Positions 11,421 through 23,386 are shown, counted from the first letter of the stretch. The stretch is DNA of 64,000 bases from Tetragonia tetragonoides (GCA_038025085.1 CM076148.1:1118501-1182500), one strand, 5' to 3'. The notes: generated by a model from the letters alone, not told the origin. Made by a program: numbers and translations.

Positions 11421-12346
11421 TATGTTACATAACATTATCTTAAATCGTCATTGGTGAACCAAATTGATTAATTGGTAAACCACATTAAATCGTTGTGTTG
11501 ATTTATCTGTTTTTGTTATTCTTTCATGTATATGATATAATAAAGTGCTATTAGAACGAATTCATGTCATAACATAATACTCATATATTTAGCTTGATAG
11601 ACGAAATTCATCAGAAGTCTGATCTGTTTAATTTTTCAGAGCTTGATTTTGATCCATCACTGCATATGGTGGATCAAATGAGTCGGACATGTTAGCATGT
11701 TATTAAATTAATTAATTAGATAATCTGTTTTAATATTGCTTGAATACATGTTTTGACTTTGGATAATGTTGTATTTGCTTCTTAATTTGGAGGTCATGGT
11801 CTCGAATTTCTGGTTGCTGATGATGGCGAGACCCCTTGTCAGACCCATTGTCCTTTTGGATTTCTATGCAAAGCACCCAATTGTGAGAAAAAGCATACAA
11901 CCCAGCATGGACGGATGGTGTGCCCGAAGAACTACAAACACATTATTTGTGAAGTACAAGGATGTGTATTAGGGGACGACGACTTGTGTGCTCACTGCCT
12001 TGAGAATTTAGCTCAGACCAGCCCCTACTGCACACAAGTTTGCCCTTAGCTATTGCAGTGCAAGAAAGGTCGCCTCTCATGTCGATACGCTCATCAACTC
12101 CACGAGTTGCGACAGACATACGTATCACACTTGTGTGTGGCATGATCAAGTTCACCGCCCGATGCATTGCCTCTAATTGTACCCTGACATTGGCTGACCC
12201 AGGAGGAGAGGAAGCTCCTGATCAGAGTAGGGGATTCAGCTTCATTCAAATTCAGCTTATGTTACCAAAGTGGTCCCACCAATCGGTTACGGAATGTTGG
12301 ATTGATGTCTTGAAATCTTCTACAGCGTTAGGTTATCGAATGTTGC
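11421..12346 (+). pseudogene. Zinc-finger (CCCH-like) relic, tandem copy 1
   Basis: First unit of a direct tandem duplication. The frame from 11819 to a TAG at 12047 holds PCPFGFLC-like spacing: Cys-x5-Cys-x4-Cys-x3-His in CPFGFLCKAPNCEKKH, then MVCPKNYKHIICEVQGCV and CAHCLENL. This resembles a CCCH-type zinc finger followed by more Cys pairs. Beyond the stop, other frames still carry Cys/His-rich pieces (QCKKGRLSCRYAHQLH), which suggests a once longer protein broken by frameshifts. I do not recognise the parent gene. The unit starts with TTAAATCGTCATTGGTGAACC, matched at the start of the second unit. Confidence 0.55.
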
Positions 12347-12980
12347 GTTATGTTAAATCGTTATTGGTGAGCCAAATTGACTATTTCGTGAACCACGTTA
12401 AATCGTTGTGTTGATTTTTTTGTTTCTGTTATTCTTTCATGCATATGATATTAAAAAAAGTGTTATTAGAACGAATTCCCGTCGTAACATAATACTCATA
12501 CATTTAGCTTTAATATCTCAATTTGATAAAATTCCTCCACGTTTCAACCAAAGAATATTCAATTACTTAGTAAATCTAGAAATTAAAACTTGGAATCTTT
12601 ATTGTTCTAGATTTGGTGTCTCGGGTCTTGAGTTTCTTTATCTGATGATGGCGAGACCCCTTGTCAATATGGATTTCTTTGCTAAGTACCCAATTGTAAG
12701 AGGAAGCACATCATCCAAGGATGGATGGTGACCCCCAAGAACTATAGTATGCCCACTGTCCCGAGGAGCTAGCAGCGAGCAACCCCTATTGTCGTAGTGC
12801 ACGAAAGGCCTCTCATGCGAGTACGCTCATCACATTGATGAGTTGCGAGTGCCGTACGAGTCACACTTGTGTGGCATGATGAGGTTCACTGGCCGATGCA
12901 CCGCCACCAACTGCAGCTTGAGGCATTGGCTGACCAATGAGGAAACCAAGCTCCTGAATTCATCCCATCCAATGCCTTGA
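12347..12980 (+). pseudogene. Zinc-finger (CCCH-like) relic, tandem copy 2
   Basis: Second unit. It shares the 5' block (AAATCGTTATTGGTGAGCC, then GTTATTCTTTCATGCATATGAT) and the reading frame from 12644, which reads TPCQYGFLC, stop, VPNCKRKH. The same Cys-x5-Cys-x4-Cys-x3-His spacing is kept but has an in-frame TAA. It is shorter than copy 1, with internal deletions. The conserved spacing in both copies argues that the duplicated sequence once encoded a zinc finger. Confidence 0.55.
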
Positions 12981-13159
12981 ACAAAGCCTTTTAAAGTGTG
13001 TCCATGTCAGCAGATCGATCAAGTGGTGAGAGCAATTAAAACAAGGGAAGTGTGAAGGATTCATCTATCTTACGTACAATAAGTTTCAATGCAAATTTGA
13101 GTCTCTTTGGTCTTTTTTGTGCTGCACAGAACATATGTAGAGTTTAAAAACTTTTTCAG

Positions 13160-13790
13160 AACATGATATAGGAGCACTCTTCCTATTAGGTGGTTCGCAC
13201 GTACGCATATTGCTATGGAGTGATCACGCAAAGCAGAAATTGCATTCAATAATACAGTAGTAGTTTTGAAGATAGGAGGCAAGTGGTAGCACTGCCCTGT
13301 TCCCTAAACAGTTGCTTTACGTAAACTTTGGACCTATGAAAACTTCTAATAGGGCTCTTTGTTTGAAGCCTCTTATAGAGATGTAATCTTGTTTAGTCTT
13401 ATAGGAAGAAGAAACATATGTTATTAGCGTCTGGATAGTTAAATGAACATATATGGAATTTGTCAAGTTTAATATGGCCAACTAAATAGTTGGTATTCAT
13501 GTTTGATGAGTCTGTGCACAAACAGCAGCACCCCATCGACTCCTAAAGGAGACAAAAGCATGCAGCTGGCATGATAGATTTCGGATGTTGTTCAACTTTT
13601 CACGTTCCTCAGCAATCTGGCGTAGAATTCAGTGCAGATATGTGAAACTCGATAATATTGTGAACACAAACGACATGAAAAGAGCCAAAGAGTGGCACAC
13701 TTGCTAAATACAACTAACTCAACAATTGCAAGATAGCAACACATTAATAAATATACAAGTACAAAGCTTTCACAGTGAATATGAGATAGG
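13160..13790 (-). pseudogene. OSCA1 gene fragment, copy B (rearranged)
   Basis: From about 13780 down to 13460 the minus strand follows the OSCA1 gene at about 37.82-38.17 kb: the end of the intron, its splice acceptor region and the 5' half of the exon that starts at 37994. Matches include GAGTCTGTGCACAAACAGCA and CCTAAAGGAGACAAAAG. At 13360-13405 a piece of the 3' end of the same exon plus donor (GAAGCCTCTTATAGAGATGTAA) lies in the opposite orientation. Because intron sequence is included, this is a DNA-level copy, not a retrocopy. No open frame survives. Confidence 0.85.
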
Positions 13791-13955
13791 AGCACTCTTC
13801 CTATGAGGTTCGAGGCAAGTGGTAGCATTGCCTCGTTCCCTAAATAGTTGCTTTTAATTAAATTTGAACTATGAAAATTAAAGAGTTTAACAGAGCTCTT
13901 TATTTTGAAGCCTGTTATAGATATATGAGCTTGTTTGGTCTTTTATCTTGCATTG
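13791..13955 (+). pseudogene. OSCA1 fragment in sense orientation
   Basis: GAAGCCTGTTATAGATATATGA followed by GCTTGTTTGGTCTTTTATC (shared words GAAGCCTGTTATAG and TTGTTTGGTCTTTTATC, about 13907-13948) matches OSCA1 exon end plus intron start (38328-38357). It runs head-to-head with copy A, which holds the same stretch in the other orientation at about 14426-14471. Together they form a 45-bp inverted repeat. The start of this block (AGGAGCACTCTTCCTAT) repeats the start of copy B at 13168. Confidence 0.8.
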
Positions 13956-15250
13956 CTATAAGATAGTCTAATGGATACCAAACAACAATTGATAACAATT
14001 AGTTTTCTAAACTTGGCCTCAATCTGTTGTGTAGTAGTAAACACTTCAGAAAGCAACTTGTTTGTGAGTGCATGAAGCATTGGGCTAGAATGCTTTGTGG
14101 TCACCAAAACAGAAGTTGGTAAACATCTCACTCACAGATTTGAGATTAAAAATATAACAAAGATGATCAGGAGACTTAGATAGTCACAAAGAGGCAAAAG
14201 TAGAAACACTGAAACAGTGCACAAAAGAATGGATCCAGAGTAACATATTTTTGTGCTGGTTGACTGAGATACACATTCCGCTTCTCAAATGCAAATCCAG
14301 CAATTACACCTCCATGGAAAGGACGAGGATGATTTTTGTATGGAACTTTATATACAAGTATTAAAAACAATCAACCTATACCAGATCCTAGCCGATCCTT
14401 CAATTTAAATCATCCCAGTGCAAGATAAAAGACCAAACAAGCTTACATCTTTATAACAGGCTTCAATTTTTAACTGATTTGTCAATTCCCTCAATTCTTG
14501 CCAGTGATTGTACGAAGGCAATGGGGATCACGAAAAAAAGGTGAGAAAGACAGAAGAAACATATATTACTAGCCTCTATGGATGGTTAAATAAATATATA
14601 TGGAATCGTTTAGGTTCAACATGGCTTTGGAGCCCATTCAGTCAACTAGATAGTTGGTATTCGAGTTTGCTGAGTCTATGGCTCTGTGCACAAACAACAA
14701 CACCCCGTCGACTCCTAAAGGAGACAAAAGCAGTTGGCATGATAGATTTCAGATGTTCTTCAACCTTTTGCGTTCCTCAGCAATCTTGCATGAGAATTCA
14801 GTGCACATATGTGAAACTCGATAATATTGTGAACACAAACAACATGAAAAGAGGGGCACACTTGTTAATTACAACTAGGTCATCAATAATCATCCCAATT
14901 TGTGCAAGATAGCATCAATACACCTATAAATCTACAAGTACAAAGCTTTCACAGTGAATCCATAACATCACATATTGAAACGTCGTTGGGCTGGATATAT
15001 CATCAGTGAACACGTAGCCAGTCACCTTGTAGCTAGTCAAATGTAAAACAACATGCAGTATCTTCTGATACCAGGTTTGTAAGTGGAGGGGAGTTAAAGT
15101 CTACCCTAGTACCAATCTCTTAAAATGGAACATAAAACTTGTCACAAATGGAATTTTCCTCTCACAAAACATGGATACTAGTAGGGGCCATAGGGAAGAC
15201 AAAGTAATTGTGCACTTGTATTCTTCAAGTAATGCAGTAGCACATGATTG
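13956..15250 (-). pseudogene. OSCA1 gene fragment, copy A (inverted, intron-containing)
   Basis: Reading 15250 down to about 13960 follows OSCA1 from about 37.56 to 39.36 kb, with a gap of roughly 500 bp around 38.44-38.95. It includes intron sequence (CATGATTGCATTTC side at 15250), the exon from 37994 (TGGGCTCCAAAGCC region), its donor, and the next exon's end, readable as VIAGFAFEKRNVYLSQPAQK versus VIAGSAFEQLHVYLNEPGQK in the intact gene. The copy stops where the intact gene carries its LINE insertion (39357). Substitutions and small indels are spread through exon and intron alike, so it is not under coding constraint. Confidence 0.87.
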
Positions 15251-15860
15251 CATTTCTTTGCTCAACCCTTCAAGTAGGAGCACAGTGATTGACTGATATT
15301 TTTTCTCAAGAAAATATACAACGGATATTGAAAGGTTAAACTTTTAAAATTATAAAATCGTTGTTATCCTGAATCAAATTCTTTAAACCTTTAGCATCAT
15401 AGAGTTTTTATCCATAATAGGAGTGTCTTTTTCTCCTAATGATCTATGGCTTCAACTGTCTGTCCCCATAGGCCCGGCCCAAAAACCCAGCCTGCAATAT
15501 TCAAGACAAGAGTAAAGTAAATGTACAGAATCAATACCTCATTGCCAAGTTTGCTTCTTTTTCTTCAATTGCACAGAAATTAGTGTGTCAAGTTGTTGCC
15601 AAAGTTACACCCACATACATCTGATATATATAAGCAATTGAAAGAATAGTAACTTAATCTCTTTCTTACAAGCGGAATATTATGAAAAACAACATGTCGA
15701 TCTGTAACCAATTTCTACCTCTTTCAAAGTCAAAACCTCATGGGAAACATCTACACGAATTAATTTGTGAAATACTCGAGGTTGTGCTTTAGGAGATGTC
15801 CTTTAACCACGCCCAACAAAGAAGGAAGTTCCTCTTTACCAAACCAAAACAAAAAAACAA
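15251..15860. other. Intergenic, nothing identified
   Basis: AT-rich sequence without a coding frame, repeat or mobile element that I can recognise. Confidence 0.5.
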
Positions 15861-16047
15861 AATATATTAATTAAGGCAACGGTCCAACCCAAGTAATTTA
15901 AGGCAATGGTCCAACCCAAGTAATTTAAGTCCCTACGAGTCCTAGGTGGTGGGCCATTAAGAATATTTCAATTAAAAAATATTTCACCCATGTAATTAAT
16001 AATTTAACATCCATCCTAGTTGGCTAAAAAAATAACACTTCTTCAGT

Positions 16048-16579
16048 TAGGGATGACATTAGAGTGAGTACAGGAGGATTCTGCGCCGCATCCGCCTCAG
16101 TCGAGGCAGGAATAATAGAGGAACACTAGGTGGGAATGATTTGTGTTATTCCACAAATGTATACCCGTCGGGGCCATATCCCGCCTCATACCGGTCTACC
16201 CCTGCCTCATACCGGTCTACCCCTGCCTCGTGTCCGCACGTCCTGACTCATACCCACCTTAAAATAAAAAAATAATGTAAAAATTCTAAATATAAAAATA
16301 TATTGACCAAAAAAATATAGAAAGAAAAGAAATAAAACTATTGTCTCTCTCTGTTTGGTTTTTGGTGCGGGTATGGATGGATTTAAGGATGGGTACGTGG
16401 TGAGTATTGATACCCACTGAGTAATCAGGACGTATATGATTTCCATCTCATATCCGATGGAGCAGGAATGTTTTTATCGATCTTTCCCGTGGTGGGATGG
16501 TGGCGGTGACGGAGAGTCATCCATACGGCCATACCTATATCAGCACCCGCCCTGCCCCGTTATCAACTTGGCATCCCTA
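16048..16579. mobile_element. hAT-type MITE shared by both segmental copies
   Basis: Ends TAGGGATGACAT and TTGGCATCCCTA form imperfect terminal inverted repeats with the TAGGG start of plant hAT elements. The flanks TCTTCAGT and CCTCCAGG could be a worn 8-bp target duplication; the right copy has CCTTCAGT on its left. Present in both copies of the segment, so the insertion predates the duplication. Confidence 0.6.
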
Positions 16580-16654
16580 CCTCCAGGGCCCCAGTCATCC
16601 TTAATCCTTACGCGCCACCCCATATATCCTTATAACTTATCTCATAATACCATC

Positions 16655-17203
16655 TAGGGATGATAATTAAGTCCGAACCCGATCCGAATCCGATTCGTTT
16701 AGGCTAAAAAAATCCGAACCGAATAAACAAAATCCGAGTCCGAATCCGAATCGGATTCAGAGCGGATTCGAATGTTGTGTGAAATCCACCAAAATCTGAT
16801 CCACCTCCGAATCCGATCCGAATATCAGATTATTTTTAATATTTTTTTTAAAAAAAGAGCACTACATCCTTAATATATTTGAATTAAATATATATGTTCA
16901 CATTTGTTTATCTCTTAAATCCTTAATATATATACCATATTTTTTTCTTTGTTGAATGAACAATTAGCTGTTTAGTATATCTTATATATGTTCACATTTA
17001 CATAAAAAAAATTGGAAGTAAGTCGAGTAAACGGATCGGATCTGGATCGGATTCGGAAGTTACCAACTCCGAATAGTTTCGGATTCGATCCTCCCTAATC
17101 GGAGGTTATATAAATTAGGAGGTGATTTTAGAATCCGTTTAATATTCAGAGCGGATTCGAATTTAGCATAATCCGATTCGAATCCGATACATTGTCATCC
17201 CTA
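16655..17203. mobile_element. hAT-type MITE, 549 bp, with target-site duplication
   Basis: Terminal inverted repeats TAGGGATGATAAT and ATTGTCATCCCTA. Flanked by the 8-bp duplication ATACCATC (16647-16654) and ATATCATC (17204-17211). The homologous segment at 28138-28147 has a single ATACCATC, i.e. the empty site. The interior is rich in CCGAATCCGA-type subterminal repeats in both orientations, as in non-autonomous hAT elements. No transposase coding. Confidence 0.92.
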
Positions 17204-17509
17204 ATATCATCATACATTTTGTAACACCCACGTTTTTTTGTTGCCCAATAACATTAGTACGTTCAATCCACGCTCTCTATACTCGCCTGGCATACCCCTA
17301 CAAAACTTCCATTTTAAAAAAATCTTAAATTGGAAATTGTAGCCGTTGAAAGCTTGGAACTTGCCGACAGTAACTGCTCATTATTTTTTTCTTTTTTTAT
17401 TCCAACTGCTTAATTGAAAAATGTTGGATTTGCTAATTACCAAATTAGGCCTTAAAAAGGATCTAAATTTGAAACATGTAACGTCCAAATTGTAAAAATA
17501 GCTGTATTA

Positions 17510-17797
17510 AAAGCATCTCCAATGCAAGATTTTTGGAGAGGTTTGTGAGTTGAAAAGTCCTCCCAAAAAATCTATACCCATAATGACAAACCTATAAACC
17601 TTTTTTTTTTACAAACCACTTTGTCTAGACAAACCAGGTTTATGACATAATCTTTTTCTAAAATGGGTCCCTCACTTAAAGGTTTTTGGACCTTTATATC
17701 ATAGGGAGGGAGGGAGGGGTTAAGAAAAGAGTATTTTTACACTAATGATGTGGCACAAGTAAAAACCTACTTAAAGGTTTATAGCATTGGAGATGCT
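17510..17797. mobile_element. PIF/Harbinger-like MITE, 288 bp
   Basis: Inverted ends AGCATCTCCAATGC and GCATTGGAGATGCT. The left flank is TTA (17507-17509) and the right flank CTA (17798-17800); the empty site near 28469 reads CTGTATTAGGATCG. A 3-bp TWA-type target and this GCATCTCCAA terminus suggest PIF/Harbinger; the superfamily is inferred. Confidence 0.8.
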
Positions 17798-17840
17798 CTA
17801 AGATCGTGATTCAAATTGTCAAAATCACTGCTTGAGGTCC

Positions 17841-18704
17841 ATATGCACCGTTCTGCAAATTTGTTAAGTAGGATCCTGATAGTTCTTCAATGAAAGATTG
17901 ACACTGACACTGAGACAAGCCCAAAAGTTAATAAATAAGAGTTTTCATGTTAGTCATTCTTCACATCAGAATTCAACTGAATCATAGCAAAAACACAGCA
18001 ATAGATTCCCAAGGCTTAAGCCCATTACAGATGTCACATAAATTAAAATGATAAATAGTAATTCCGAATCCATTGTTATTTAGTTACCAAACTCGAATTC
18101 TATTATTCACACGCAAGGTTAATATCATATTATACAGATCAAGACAGTTACTTATGCTAGATAGCTCTTGGAATCTTGACCGCTTTTCATCAAAAAAAAA
18201 ATTCTATTTGACAATGATTAATTATTTATTACTTAACGATTAACATACAGCATTAAGAAACCCAAAAAGAAAAAGAAAAAACAAGAACAAAAATTAGTAC
18301 AACATAATAAGGTTGGAAACCTCATCTGAGGTATGATCCGAAATTATATCTCTGTTGCTTTTGATCATATCCAGCCTATCAAATGTACTGCTCTATGTGA
18401 TACTGTTAAACTAAAATCTTCATTTTCTACATCTGAGGTATGATCCAAAACATACAATTTCTTCATTTTCTACAGTCTGCAAATGAACCAAGTCTTCTCA
18501 GTTTTTTTTATCTGCAAAGGCCAAGTCTTGAGACCAAAGCAGCTGCATAACTATAAGAACAAGTTCAAGTCTTGACAATATGCAAAATGATTATCAAGTA
18601 ATGACGCAAGCATGTCTTCCTTGTTGAGAGGTAATTTCGAGAGGAGAAAAATTGTGGTCTGATTTCAGCTTTTTGTAAGCAGCAACCACATCTTTGTATC
18701 TCTG
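17841..18704. other. Intergenic, nothing identified
   Basis: AT-rich, with several short A-runs and no supported gene or bounded element. Confidence 0.45.
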
Positions 18705-18732
18705 CAACAACAACAACAACAACAACAACAAT

Positions 18733-18776
<44 letters not shown>

Positions 18777-18777
18777 C
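18705..18777 (+). repeat. (AAC)n microsatellite
   Basis: About 24 CAA units with one AATAAC interruption. On the minus strand it reads as a poly-leucine run inside a spurious frame. Confidence 0.97.
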
Positions 18778-18862
18778 GATACAGTATAAATCCCGCCTAG
18801 GACAGGTCTGGGGAGGTCCACATGTACGCAGCCTTATCCCTAACTAGTCGCCTAGTAGAGAG
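18778..18862 (+). repeat. SINE-like dispersed repeat, partial copy
   Basis: TAAATCCCGCCTAGGACAGG, TCTGGGGAGGTCCACATG and TACGCAGCCTTATCCCTA match the recurrent eudicot motif also seen at 1840-1930 and 35920-35970. It abuts the AAC microsatellite, an association I recall from other plant genomes. Confidence 0.5.
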
Positions 18863-19140
18863 ATCTTTGTATCTCTGCCTTTCCGCTAAACAATTCTACA
18901 TTTCTCAATTCAATCTGCTGGACCAAATCATCATGATACTGGCTTCTCTTAGATATCCCACTAATACCATCTCTGAAGATTCTTCTCAAGCACCTGAATT
19001 GTGGTTCCCTCCACTAATATCCCACTAATACCAGCTCTGGAGATTCTTCTCAAGCACCTGAACTGTGGTTCTCTTTGTATCTCTCTGATTCTTCTCTCGC
19101 AATTTATTTCCCTCCACTAATTCAATAGCTTTTCTCCTAA
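18863..19140 (-). pseudogene. Possible coiled-coil gene relic with internal duplication
   Basis: On the minus strand, pieces such as RYKDVVAAYKKLKSDHN (about 18640-18700, across the microsatellite), IELGEKLLN and VLEKNLQ look like fragments of a coiled-coil protein, broken by stops. A direct duplication of about 60 bp (ATCCCACTAATACCA then CTCAAGCACCTGAA) occurs at about 18954-19008 and 19018-19073. I cannot name the parent; this is a weak call. Confidence 0.3.
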
Positions 19141-19504
19141 TTCAATGACATCCATATCTGCAATTATTATAGCCAGAAAAAAAAAAAAGAAAAAAAAAAG
19201 AGATTATTGATACACTCCATATATATGCCTATTATGTTATTTGATGGTAAAATAAAGCAAATCCATTAAGATGGAAATGGGGAATAGTTAGATTCAAATA
19301 ATGAGGATCAATCTAGAATACTAGGTCACCAGATCACACAAGTCAGATAGTAAGAAGTGAATTGAATTGGGTGCACATCCTTGAATTCAATTTCAAAATT
19401 CAAATGCAGAATAACTAACTAATTAAACAAACAGGCCATCTATATGATATCCACAGCATAATTTTATGCAGATAAAATCCATTTTCCTGTTCATGAAATT
19501 AAAT

Positions 19505-19576
19505 GTTCCCTCCGTCCCAAATTGTTTTGAGTCAAAATTCCCAAAATTATCATATAATTTGGGACGTATGGAGTAT
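19505..19576. mobile_element. Short Stowaway-type MITE
   Basis: Ends CCCTCCGTCCCAAATT and AATTTGGGACGTATGGAG are inverted and carry the CTCCCTCCGTCCC signature of Stowaway (Tc1/mariner) MITEs. Only about 72 bp long. Confidence 0.8.
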
Positions 19577-22127
19577 CTTTTAACTAAAAGAATTCATTCT
19601 AGGCTTAAGTTAGCAACAGATTCCACAATCATTGCACAAATTTTACAATAAATTGATTCTATGTTTAAGAAAGCAAACAAATTAAAATAAAGGATATTAC
19701 ATGGTGTATCCCTATAGTTTAGCGAAATGCCTACTGCATCCGCATTTTAAGTTTCGTATATGTTGTACCCCTGTGTTTAAGGACTAATGTACAGTGTATA
19801 CAATTTAAACTTTGACCGTCAAATATGATGTTAAGGAATAATTTTATGACTATTTTATCCTCCTAAAATGAAACGATCAAAATTTACTTTATTTTAGATC
19901 AAGATTCATATATGTCTATCACTCATGAGTCGTGTCCCAAATTGAACTTTTTTTCATGCCTTAAATCAAGCACTCCTCATCCTCATCAATAGAATATCCA
20001 ATTGTCCAAATATCTAATTCAGGCGAAAATCGGAAGAAACTCCTAGTGAATTGGGTCCTGGTGGATGTCGGTTTGAAGATTTGAATAGGATTTTGAAGAT
20101 GCGAGGTGGTAGGCGGTGGGGTTATGGTGATTGCGGGGATGAGGAGAGAGAGAGGGGTGACCATTTGTTAGAGATATGATATCGGAAAATATTATTAGAA
20201 TATATTTTTTCTATCTATTTAGAAAATAAGATATATATGATATTATATGTTTAGAATATTATACTAGTGATCTAATGTATTTAGAAAATTAGTATATTTA
20301 GAATATATTAATTGTGATTGGAGAATAAGTTATTGTACTCTATAAATATGGGGTCTCCCCAGTTCAATAATAAGAAGCATGATTATAAGCCTATTATATT
20401 TTATTATGGTATTAGAGCTTGTTCGATCCTGAGAACCTAAACACAAGAGCTTCCACTATGCCGGTGGCGGACTGTTGTCCGTTCGCCACCGGACAACCCA
20501 AACATCCCAAGACCAATCTATTTGATTTAAAGTTTTTTTCCCCTTTGATATGATGGCCTTCCAAGGCACTATTGATGGATCTAAAGTGATCCAATATTAT
20601 ATTAATTAATGGTTATGATGAATGAAGACTCGCACGCAGTGGGCTTCAAAAGATGGCGGAGCTACTGCCCGTTTTTGCAGCAGTAGATAAATAAAAAAAA
20701 AAAGGTGTTCATGTGATATACAAGATCACCTTGATGATGATAATGAAATTGATCGACGACCATGGATGGCGCTGATTTGAAATGTTGGAGGTAGCAACAA
20801 GAAGTTGACTTCTCCCTACTTGATGATATGTGAAGATTCGACGGACAGATCGAAAATTCACCAATTAATTATTTGTGAAGACTCGGCGTGCAGATCGAGT
20901 ACTCACCAACCAAGGACTTGTGAAGACTCGACGTGCAGATCGAGGACTCACTGAAGATGAGGACAATACGTATTGTATTGTTTCAATCGTAACGTTTGTG
21001 ATGCCCTGCCGCTACGATTGCGAGAGGGTGTTAGAGATATGATAGGGAAAATATTATGAGAATATATTTTCCCCATTTATTTAGGAAACAAGATATATGA
21101 TATTATATGTTTAGGATATTATACTAATGATCTAATGTATTTAGGAAACTAATATATTTAGAATATATTAATTGTGCTTGGAGAATAAATTATTGTACTC
21201 TATAAATATGGGGTCTCCCCGGTTCAATAATAAGTGTAGGAAATATAAGGTATTGATCAATAACAAAATAATATAGAAAGGATAGAGTAGATAACTTATC
21301 AAATAATCGTTGCGCCGTGGTATGAGGGTCACTGCCTTGAAAGCGATTTTCGCCACGACTTTGGTGCAAATCGTCTCCGCCGGTCGCTCCCAAGGTTAAC
21401 ACAACAACCCCCAAACAAGTGCACTCATGGATGGAGGTTTGGAACTTACACAAATACAATTGCCCGGAAACTAATCATACATGGGGATATGAGGAGATGT
21501 GTCTTCCTTCACATTCTCTCTATTTTATGCCTCTAGTGGACATGAACACCCAATTTATAGATGGTAAAATGTAACCTCCCACTACCCATTAAAGTAGCTT
21601 TAATGGGTTTATTAGTGGCACATCATGGGATATGAATTACCCACAATTAATTACAAATCGGTTACAAATCACCCCATAACCTTTGAGTGCCATTATTCCA
21701 ACAATCCCCCACTAATGGCAAACAAAGGCCAAAGTGATTTAATTTCTGGACAAAGGAAAAGATAGAATACTTAAGTACCAATGTCCGAAGATTGAATTGA
21801 TACGTAGTGAAGTGAGCGAGTGGCCGGGCTAATTCAAAGAGTGAAGTACTCTTGAACTCAATGAATTACACGTGGTCAATCGAGACCCCCACAACACATA
21901 TTATACCTTAATTTTGTGCAAATTCCGCGATAGAAAAATATAAACGCAATTATATAGGCCATGCGCACACCTTGGGTCTTATGAGTGCTCTAGAAAGATA
22001 GCCCAAAATCTTTCATAAAAGGCGGCCAAACCTTTACACTCACGTAGGTGATTTCATCACGTCCATCATAACCAAGTCTACCCAACTCACATATCGGTTT
22101 GACTAATAAACAACTGGACTAAGAAAC

Positions 22128-22341
22128 CATTAAGAGCAAATGATGCTCAACCTCTCATATACCAACGGTGAATCCATCAAGTCCGTCTCAATTAGGACCA
22201 CCCAAAAAATAGGGATATGGAATCATTAAGAGCTAGAAGCTCAACCTCACAACAAGTGGTGAATCCATCAAGTCCATCTCATAAGGACCACTATATAAAA
22301 GCTATGGATTCATTAAGAGCATGTGCTCAACCTCACAATAG
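22128..22341 (+). repeat. Tandem repeat inside the copia-like element
   Basis: Two units and a partial third, starting at 22128, 22224 and 22311. Each begins CATTAAGAGC, then GCTCAACCTC; the first two continue with GGTGAATCCATCAAGTCC. Unit lengths are about 96 and 87 bp. Confidence 0.88.
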
Positions 22342-23315
22342 TACCAACAACGCCATAGGGATGGGAAAAGATGGTGCACATTGAGTAATCTCATAGCTTT
22401 GTTTGACCACATTGAACCAATGAAGGTTGGGTATCCACCATGATTTCCTCAATCTAAGGGTTTTATGCCTCATCCCCCTCGACGATGCAATAATAAAACT
22501 TAAACCAATCTTTCTTTAATTTATATTGTTACTTGACGATAGTTTGTCTATTGCAAATGCGTCATCTCTTGTCATGACACACTAATTTAACAGATCACAA
22601 TTAAAAGAAATTGGCACACTAAACTTTCTCAAAATGTATATCAACATGTCTCTCTCAAGTCTCAACAACCAATCAACTTATTGACCTGCCCACTCAAGAA
22701 TAGTTAATTATAACATGTTATATGCAAGTCAGATTTTGAGACAACACCCACAACAAGGGAAAATACATACTCATTTGTACAAGTATATATTATTAACTTG
22801 TCACATATTTGCATCAATATACCCATCAAACACGACAGAGATAACTATCAAAGTGCAAACACAAGTCAATAGCATATTAATTCAAGAACTCTAGCATACA
22901 CAAAATAATGAATATTTAGAACCTTCATTGTTCTTATGTGATATGCTACCTTGAGTTCCTCGCATTGAGAATATGGAAAATAATGACCTCTTTCAATATA
23001 TGATAACTCCATATATAAATAATACTCGTATGATTTTATCTACCACAAACATATAGTGTCAAAAATAGCTTACTCTTTGCACATGGAACATAAGCTATAC
23101 AATAATAATAAATGATTTCACTAAAATCATCATCTTAATTCTCAAGATATCTCTAGAATTATTTATAATATTTTACGAGGATACAAGATATATACATACA
23201 CATTCAAATATCTTAGATCCCATAAAAACCCACAAAGATTTCGGTAAACTAAATTTAATTAGTTACCCCCACATTCTCAAAGAATCGGATTCGATCAAAT
23301 TATATTGAGAGCACC

Positions 23316-23386
23316 AATATGTATAACATGTAGTGAACACAAAACTTCTTAATATGTATAACATGTAGTGAACACAAAACTTCCCC
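23316..23386 (+). repeat. 34-bp direct duplication inside the copia-like element
   Basis: AATATGTATAACATGTAGTG followed by AACACAAAACTTC occurs twice in a row. Confidence 0.9.

Larger units (their letters stand above)
15864..17840 (+). repeat. Segmental duplication, left copy (with two later insertions)
   Basis: Matches 27405-28510 in the same orientation. Shared blocks include GGCAATGGTCCAACCCAAGT, CCTAGGTGGTGGGCCATTAA, ATTGATACCCACTGA, CGTTCAATCCACGCTCTCTA and GTTGAAAGCTTGGAACTTGC. Relative to the right copy it carries extra DNA at 16655-17203 and 17510-17797; both are MITEs described separately. Noncoding. Confidence 0.92.

Noticed and set aside
12040..12414. 124-codon plus-strand frame
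   Set aside because: Runs through the zinc-finger relic in a different frame and across the tandem unit boundary; a shadow.
13943..14912. Frames suggesting an independent gene near an OSCA-like peptide (KYVTLDPFFCALF)
   Set aside because: The peptide lies partly in an intron of the intact OSCA1 gene and is shared because the DNA was duplicated; the copy has no open structure.
18594..18821. Minus-strand frame with a long poly-leucine run
   Set aside because: The leucines come from the AAC microsatellite; the frame has no support beyond a possible relic fragment.
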